Part shown: in pieces, positions 6,649 through 10,232 of the stretch | How positions within the stretch are numbered: position 1 is the stretch's first letter | Layout: each line of letters begins with the position of its first letter | Program-made: the position numbers and the translations under genes | DNA from: Actinomycetes bacterium | Lineage (GTDB): Bacteria > Actinomycetota > Actinomycetes > Propionibacteriales > Propionibacteriaceae | DNA: 10,232 nucleotides | Direction of reading: 5' to 3' | Assembly: GCA_009785885.1 (NCBI GenBank) | Contig: WQUE01000230.1 | Coordinates: 1 to 10,232 of the forward strand | Notes under the pieces: model-generated | Seen by the model: only the letters and a program-made list of their open reading frames with translations | Told to the model about the DNA's origin: nothing | Databases searched by the model: none

Positions 6649-6754
6649 CGACCGCGCACTCAGTTCCGGCGCCGTCTCCCCACGTCACGAGGTGAAATCC
6701 GATCGAACTCGCCGAATTGTTCGCGTGATTCACGACATACGTTCGCCACGAGCC

Positions 6755-6783
6755 TTGGTTTCGTCGAACGGCCTGGCTACCAT
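6755..6783 (+). promoter_or_regulatory. Candidate sigma-70-type promoter of the surface operon
   Basis: TTGGTT (6755-6760), a 17-base spacer and TACCAT (6778-6783) give a plausible -35/-10 pair. The predicted start is near 6790, leaving a leader of about 116 bases. The -35 matches consensus only in TTG. The CGTGATTCACG palindrome ends 20 bases upstream of the -35, a position suited to an activator. Confidence 0.45.
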
Positions 6784-6810
6784 CGCAGTAGTCAATTACC
6801 ACGCAACGTT

Positions 6811-6853
6811 CCGGACCGCAGGTGTCCCTCCGGCGCGCCAGCCGTTGGTCCGG
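6811..6853 (+). repeat. Inverted repeat in the surface-operon leader
   Basis: CCGGACC (6811-6817) and GGTCCGG (6847-6853) are perfect complements 29 bases apart. A smaller hairpin, CGGC (6831-6834) with GCCG (6841-6844), nests inside. It lies within the predicted leader, upstream of the Shine-Dalgarno, and could be a regulatory or stabilising RNA structure. It matches no known riboswitch class that I recognise. Confidence 0.35.
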
Positions 6854-6905
6854 CCCGGCCCGGAAACAGCACTCGGCAGTCGTCCCACGAAAGGAGCGTG
6901 AGCCT

Positions 6906-9887
6906 GTGACCCGTCATCTCGTCAACCACGCGCCCCGTCGTGCGATGGTCGAGCCGTCCCCGCCCACCTCGCGTGGCCCGGGACGCCGGCTGGCGATCGT
7001 CCTCGCGCTGGCGACGGCGCTTGCGGGCATCGCGGTCCCCGTCTTCATGACGCCCGCCCGCGCCGTCACGACGACCATCACGGTCAACTCGACGGCCTAC
7101 GGCGGCCCCGCCGCCAACCCGTCGAGCGGCGTGTGCGAGACGGCCGTCGGCAACGGCAACTGCACGTTGCGGGCGGCAATCGAGGTGTCGAACGCCCTGA
7201 ACCGGCCCGCCGGCGAGGTGCTCATCAACGTGGCCAACACCATCTTGCCGAACACCAAGATGACCGGTTCGATGAACACCAGCTCGAACTTCATGTCCAC
7301 GACGTCCATGAACCGCCAGGACGCCAACGGGGCGCAGTACTACGTGACAGCCCTGGTCATCATCGACCTCGGCCACCGGCTGCAGCCGGATTCGAGTTCC
7401 GACGACACCGGTGAAAACGCCATGTTCTACATCACCGGCTCGGATGTCCAGATCCTGAATGTCGACAACGCACTGGGCGCCGGCTCGTCGTTCGTGATCG
7501 GCGGTACCGCGCGGAACGTCACGATCAACGGCGACACCATGGGGACCAACGGCGGGTTCGGCACCATGTACGCCTCCAGTTGGGGGCCGGAGCGGTTCGT
7601 CGTCGTCATGCAGGGCGCCCAGAACGTCTACGTCGCGAACTACAAGATCACCGGCTACTACGACTCCAACTCCGACGGTGGCATCTTCGTCTTCGCCAAC
7701 CCCAACACGACGGCGCCCACCAACATCACGCAGAACATCGTCTTCGAGAACATCCAGGTCACCAACCAGAACACGGGCAACTGCGACGGCAACAGCGCCA
7801 CCGGCTGCAACACGCGCGTTCTCAACTTCTGGCAGGGGTCGTCCAGCGGCACCGTCTCGACATCGTACGTGGACAACGTGATCAACGGGCTGACGTTCCG
7901 CGGCGTCGTCATCAACTTCTTGTCGCAGGCGATGTACGGCTTCCAGTTCGCCAACCCCACCACCTCCACCACCGGCACCAGTTCGTCCGACATCACCAAC
8001 CTGACGATCGAGAACTGCCGGTTCCTGCGCATCACGCCGACCAGCAACAGCCAGCAGGACGCGTTCATCAACCTGCCGTACAGCGGGTACCTGCACGGCA
8101 CCAATGTGATCCGCAACAACGTCTTCACCACCCCGACGACGACGGCGCAGGGCGGCACCGCCACGGCGATCTACTTCCTCGGCCCACAGGCTGCGGGCTC
8201 GACGACACCCTCCAACCTGTCGATCACCGGCAACTACTTCAACGGGCATGGTGGCGCCGGCACGATCCGCACCAAGGGCGTGGGCCTGGTCACCATCAGC
8301 GGCAACACCTTCGGCGCCGCCACAAAGTCCGCCGCGAACGCCAACGAGGAGACGGCCGACACGAACGTCATGTACAGCTTCGCCGGGGCGACCTCGCCGT
8401 ATGCGAGCACGAACCAGGCCATCGTCACCTGGGCGCCGACCACCGGCAGCGCCACCATGGTCGGGGGCCCGGCGCCCGCCGGGTCGGTCGCCGTGCAGCC
8501 CCCGTCGGCGGGCGTGCCGAGCTGCCAGGCGAGCCTCACGGTAACCAAGCCAACGAGCGCGGCCACCAACTACACGATCCCGGCCGATCCGGTCACGCTG
8601 GACGTCTACTGGACGGGCGTCCAGACGGCCGAGGTCTACCTGGGATCGGCGACGGGCCTGACCGGCCCGAACGCCACGCTGATCGTGCCTTTGCCGGTCG
8701 GCGCGGTCAGCCTGCCGGACGGCACGAGCGTCACGCCGGTCAACGCGACCACCGGCACGCCGTCCGGGTTCCTCCGGGTGCAGACGCAGGTGCAGAACCC
8801 GTCCCAGCTCGAGTCGTCGCAGTACTCGCGAGCCATCCCGATCGTCGGGACCTGCGCCCCGACCCTCACCCTCAACCAGGCCGCCGGCATGGCCGACCCG
8901 ACGGTGGCACGCGACCTCCACTTCACCCTGGTCTCGACCGCCACCCTCGACCTGGCCACGGTGACGCTCGACACCGTCGTGGTCAAGGCGACGGCCGTAC
9001 CCCAGACGATCGATCCCGGCCGGCTCAACCCACGCGTCGTCGCCTTGACGTCGGTGCCCGGCAGCGGCGACACGCAGTTCGACGTGGTCGTCCGGGTGGA
9101 CGACTCGGCGCAGGTCACCGTCACGGTGCCGGCGGGGGCGGTGGCCGGCGTATCCGGGCTGGCGAACCCGGCCGCCGCGTCGAGCACGGACAACACGATC
9201 ACCTTCCTCAACCCGATCCAGGTGAACCCGACCAGCTTCACGCTCGTGACGGGCGACCCCACCGGGAAGACCTTCACCATCGCGCTCGCCGCCGGCGCGC
9301 CGCTTCCGGAGGAGGACCTGGCGTTCTCCGCCACCCTCACCCAGCCGAGCGGAACGCCGCAGGTGTCGCTGAGCACGCTCTACCCCGTGCTGGGGGCCGG
9401 CCAGACGAGCGCCCCGCCCGTCGAGGCCACCGTCGCCGCCGGAAACGTGGCGGCGAACACCCCCGCCACGGTCGCGCTGACGGTGGCCACGGCCGATGCC
9501 AACTACAACGGGCTCGTCGTGGCGCCGGTCACGGTGTACCTGTTCTCGACCGATCCGACGATCGCCATCACGAAGTCCGCCTACGTCAACGTCGCCAACA
9601 CCTCGACGCCATCGCAGATCATCGCCACGAGCACGCCGGCACCGGTCGACTCCCGTCTGCTCGACGGCCAGGCGGTGTGCTTCGTCTACACGGTCAGCAA
9701 CACCTCGCACGACGACTGGGCGACCAGCCTGTCCAACGTCACCGTCACCGACTCCGACACGCGCCTCGGCGCGGGCGGGATCATCGGCGTGATCGCGTCG
9801 ATCCCGATCGGGCAGTCCGCCCAGCTCGCCGCCTGCACGACGCTCATCCCGGTCGACACGACCACCGGTGGGGGGATGGAGGGCTGA
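6906..9887 (+). CDS. Secreted CSLREA-type beta-helix protein with C-terminal Ig-like region
   Basis: This is a 993-residue exported protein of unknown function. A long n-region (1-28, ending GRR), a hydrophobic core (29-47) and an A-x-A site (TPARA, cleavage after 53) form a Sec-type signal peptide. The mature N-terminus has a CSLREA-type motif (GVCETA with C77; CTLRAAI with C86 at 86-92), usual at the start of right-handed beta-helix surface proteins. Residues about 95-510 are Asn/Thr-rich with PbH1-like turns such as NLTIENCRF, NLSITGNYF and VTISGNTF. Residues about 541-880 look like Ig-like or Calx-beta-like modules. The tail from about 883 carries VCFVYTVSNTS and a possible C925/C977 disulfide, resembling DUF11-type domains. 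No LPXTG motif, C-terminal membrane segment or repeat anchor is seen, so attachment is unexplained. GTG 6906 is set by AAAGGAG nine bases upstream. Its stop overlaps the next start (TGATG). It may be an adhesin or matrix component; a glycan-degrading role is possible. Confidence 0.85.
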   Translation: MTRHLVNHAPRRAMVEPSPPTSRGPGRRLAIVLALATALAGIAVPVFMTPARAVTTTITVNSTAYGGPAANPSSGVCETAVGNGNCTLRAAIEVSNALNRPAGEVLINVANTILPNTKMTGSMNTSSNFMSTTSMNRQDANGAQYYVTALVIIDLGHRLQPDSSSDDTGENAMFYITGSDVQILNVDNALGAGSSFVIGGTARNVTINGDTMGTNGGFGTMYASSWGPERFVVVMQGAQNVYVANYKITGYYDSNSDGGIFVFANPNTTAPTNITQNIVFENIQVTNQNTGNCDGNSATGCNTRVLNFWQGSSSGTVSTSYVDNVINGLTFRGVVINFLSQAMYGFQFANPTTSTTGTSSSDITNLTIENCRFLRITPTSNSQQDAFINLPYSGYLHGTNVIRNNVFTTPTTTAQGGTATAIYFLGPQAAGSTTPSNLSITGNYFNGHGGAGTIRTKGVGLVTISGNTFGAATKSAANANEETADTNVMYSFAGATSPYASTNQAIVTWAPTTGSATMVGGPAPAGSVAVQPPSAGVPSCQASLTVTKPTSAATNYTIPADPVTLDVYWTGVQTAEVYLGSATGLTGPNATLIVPLPVGAVSLPDGTSVTPVNATTGTPSGFLRVQTQVQNPSQLESSQYSRAIPIVGTCAPTLTLNQAAGMADPTVARDLHFTLVSTATLDLATVTLDTVVVKATAVPQTIDPGRLNPRVVALTSVPGSGDTQFDVVVRVDDSAQVTVTVPAGAVAGVSGLANPAAASSTDNTITFLNPIQVNPTSFTLVTGDPTGKTFTIALAAGAPLPEEDLAFSATLTQPSGTPQVSLSTLYPVLGAGQTSAPPVEATVAAGNVAANTPATVALTVATADANYNGLVVAPVTVYLFSTDPTIAITKSAYVNVANTSTPSQIIATSTPAPVDSRLLDGQAVCFVYTVSNTSHDDWATSLSNVTVTDSDTRLGAGGIIGVIASIPIGQSAQLAACTTLIPVDTTTGGGMEG

Positions 9888-10232
9888 TGCGCCAGGAACA
9901 GTTCATCGCCGCCCGCCGCGGGCTCCCCGGCGAGGTCGCCTCGCGCCGGGGCCGTGCCGTGCCCGGGCTCCTCGTCGGGGTCTTGCTCGTCGCCGGCCTG
10001 ATCGGCGGGGGCAGCCTGGCGTGGCTGTCGGCGAGCGGCACCCTCGCCCTCGGCACGGTGAGCGCCGGCGACCTGCGGGTGAGCGTCGGGGCGATCGCCC
10101 GGTGGCAGGCGACGGTGGCCTTCCCGCCGTCACTCAACCCGATCGGCGTCTACGTGAACCAGGCGGATGTCAGGGGCACCGCCGAGGACGGCTCGACCTC
10201 GTGGGCGCGTGCCCTCTTCCGCGCCTCCCTCT
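9887..10232 (+). CDS. Exported protein with SipW-type signal region, 5' part (runs off right edge)
   Basis: The first 115 codons of an open gene are visible. It starts with a basic N-terminus (RR at 10-11 and 20-21), a hydrophobic segment (about 26-45, VPGLLVGVLLVAGLIGGGSL), and then AWLSASGTLALGTVSAGDLRV. This resembles the alternate signal region of SipW-dependent exported proteins (TasA/camelysin-like and actinobacterial relatives), where a W-S segment is followed by G-T-I/V-x-A-G-x-L. Such proteins are processed by a SipW-type signal peptidase, and some form extracellular fibres. The ATG overlaps the stop of the beta-helix gene by one base, with GGAGG four bases upstream, so translational coupling is likely. 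The mature part visible (VSVGAIARWQATVAF onward) is beta-rich with no motif I recognise. The assignment rests on a short region; an ordinary single-pass exported protein is the alternative. Confidence 0.65.
   Translation, partial: MRQEQFIAARRGLPGEVASRRGRAVPGLLVGVLLVAGLIGGGSLAWLSASGTLALGTVSAGDLRVSVGAIARWQATVAFPPSLNPIGVYVNQADVRGTAEDGSTSWARALFRASL

Larger units (their letters stand above)
6649..6905 (+). promoter_or_regulatory. Regulatory region and leader of the surface operon
   Basis: This 257-base gap has no credible gene and is visibly less GC-rich than its surroundings. It contains a perfect 11-base palindrome CGTGATTCACG (6724-6734), the imperfect TCAC-GAG-GTGA (6685-6695), CGAAC at 6704 and 6765, and GTTCGC at 6719 and 6741 (22 bases apart). 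A candidate promoter (6755-6783), a leader inverted repeat (6811-6853) and the AAAGGAG site (6890-6896) of the downstream gene follow. No regulator can be named. Confidence 0.5.

Noticed and set aside
6703..6724. LexA/SOS-box-like CGAAC...GTTCG pair
   Set aside because: Actinobacterial SOS boxes have the two half-sites four bases apart; here they are ten bases apart and the flanks do not fit.
6692..6901. Possible small gene of 69 codons upstream of the beta-helix gene
   Set aside because: It starts at a GTG with no adequate ribosome site, overlaps the candidate promoter and the Shine-Dalgarno of the next gene, and has no membrane segment or motif.
6987..7064. Twin-arginine (Tat) signal peptide in the beta-helix protein
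   Set aside because: GRR precedes the hydrophobic core, but the following residues (LAIV) lack the S-R-R-x-F-L-K pattern; a Sec signal peptide explains it better.
6792..9710. Minus-strand ORF of 972 codons opposite the beta-helix gene
   Set aside because: Its translation is Arg/Gly/His/Val-rich low-complexity without domains, as expected for antisense reading of GC-rich coding DNA. The plus-strand gene has a signal peptide, a Shine-Dalgarno and recognisable motifs.
9840..9884. Sortase sorting signal at the C-terminus of the beta-helix protein
   Set aside because: LIPVDTTTGG superficially resembles part of an LPxTG signal, but there is no LPxTG, hydrophobic segment or basic tail after it.
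1..10232. tRNA, rRNA, CRISPR array, transposase or insertion-sequence ends
   Set aside because: Reading both strands I found no cloverleaf-like tRNA, regularly spaced direct repeats, transposase-like protein or terminal inverted repeats with target duplication.

Overview
The window is high-GC DNA with actinobacterial gene content: a ribF-rpsO-pnp core, a pnp leader resembling the actinobacterial pnp leader motif, a DUF1345 membrane protein, and a mix of Shine-Dalgarno and apparently leaderless starts. I read it as a chromosomal segment of an Actinomycetota member. Propionibacteriales is possible, but nothing here fixes the family.

Layout. Positions 1-1006 (minus) hold the first 335 codons of a glycogen phosphorylase that runs off the left edge. 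Next comes a block, all on the minus strand and transcribed right to left: a YgjP-like zinc metallopeptidase (5914-5186), ribF (5078-4170), rpsO (4018-3755) and pnp (3368-1152). A long stem-loop after pnp separates it from glgP. A 386-base gap between rpsO and pnp carries no gene. Its pnp-proximal part folds into a nested structure that fits an Actino-pnp-type leader. At about 5.9 kb the strand switches: a DUF1345 membrane protein (5992-6648, plus) diverges from the metallopeptidase. After a less GC-rich intergenic region with several inverted repeats and a candidate promoter comes a 993-residue secreted beta-helix/Ig-like protein (6906-9887). It overlaps by one base the start of a gene for a short exported protein with a SipW-type signal region (9887 to the right edge).

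How it works together. The left two thirds are housekeeping: flavin cofactor synthesis (RibF), ribosomal protein S15, RNA turnover (PNPase) and glycogen use. The right third is an accessory cell-surface operon, in which a large beta-helix exoprotein is translationally coupled to a putative SipW-dependent substrate. Its 3' part lies outside the window, so the full system cannot be judged.

Two points stand out. Three genes (glgP, the metallopeptidase and DUF1345) start exactly six bases after a TANNNT box, the geometry expected of leaderless mRNAs. The other principal genes have Shine-Dalgarno sites. The exoprotein/SipW-type operon is the best candidate for a little-described system.
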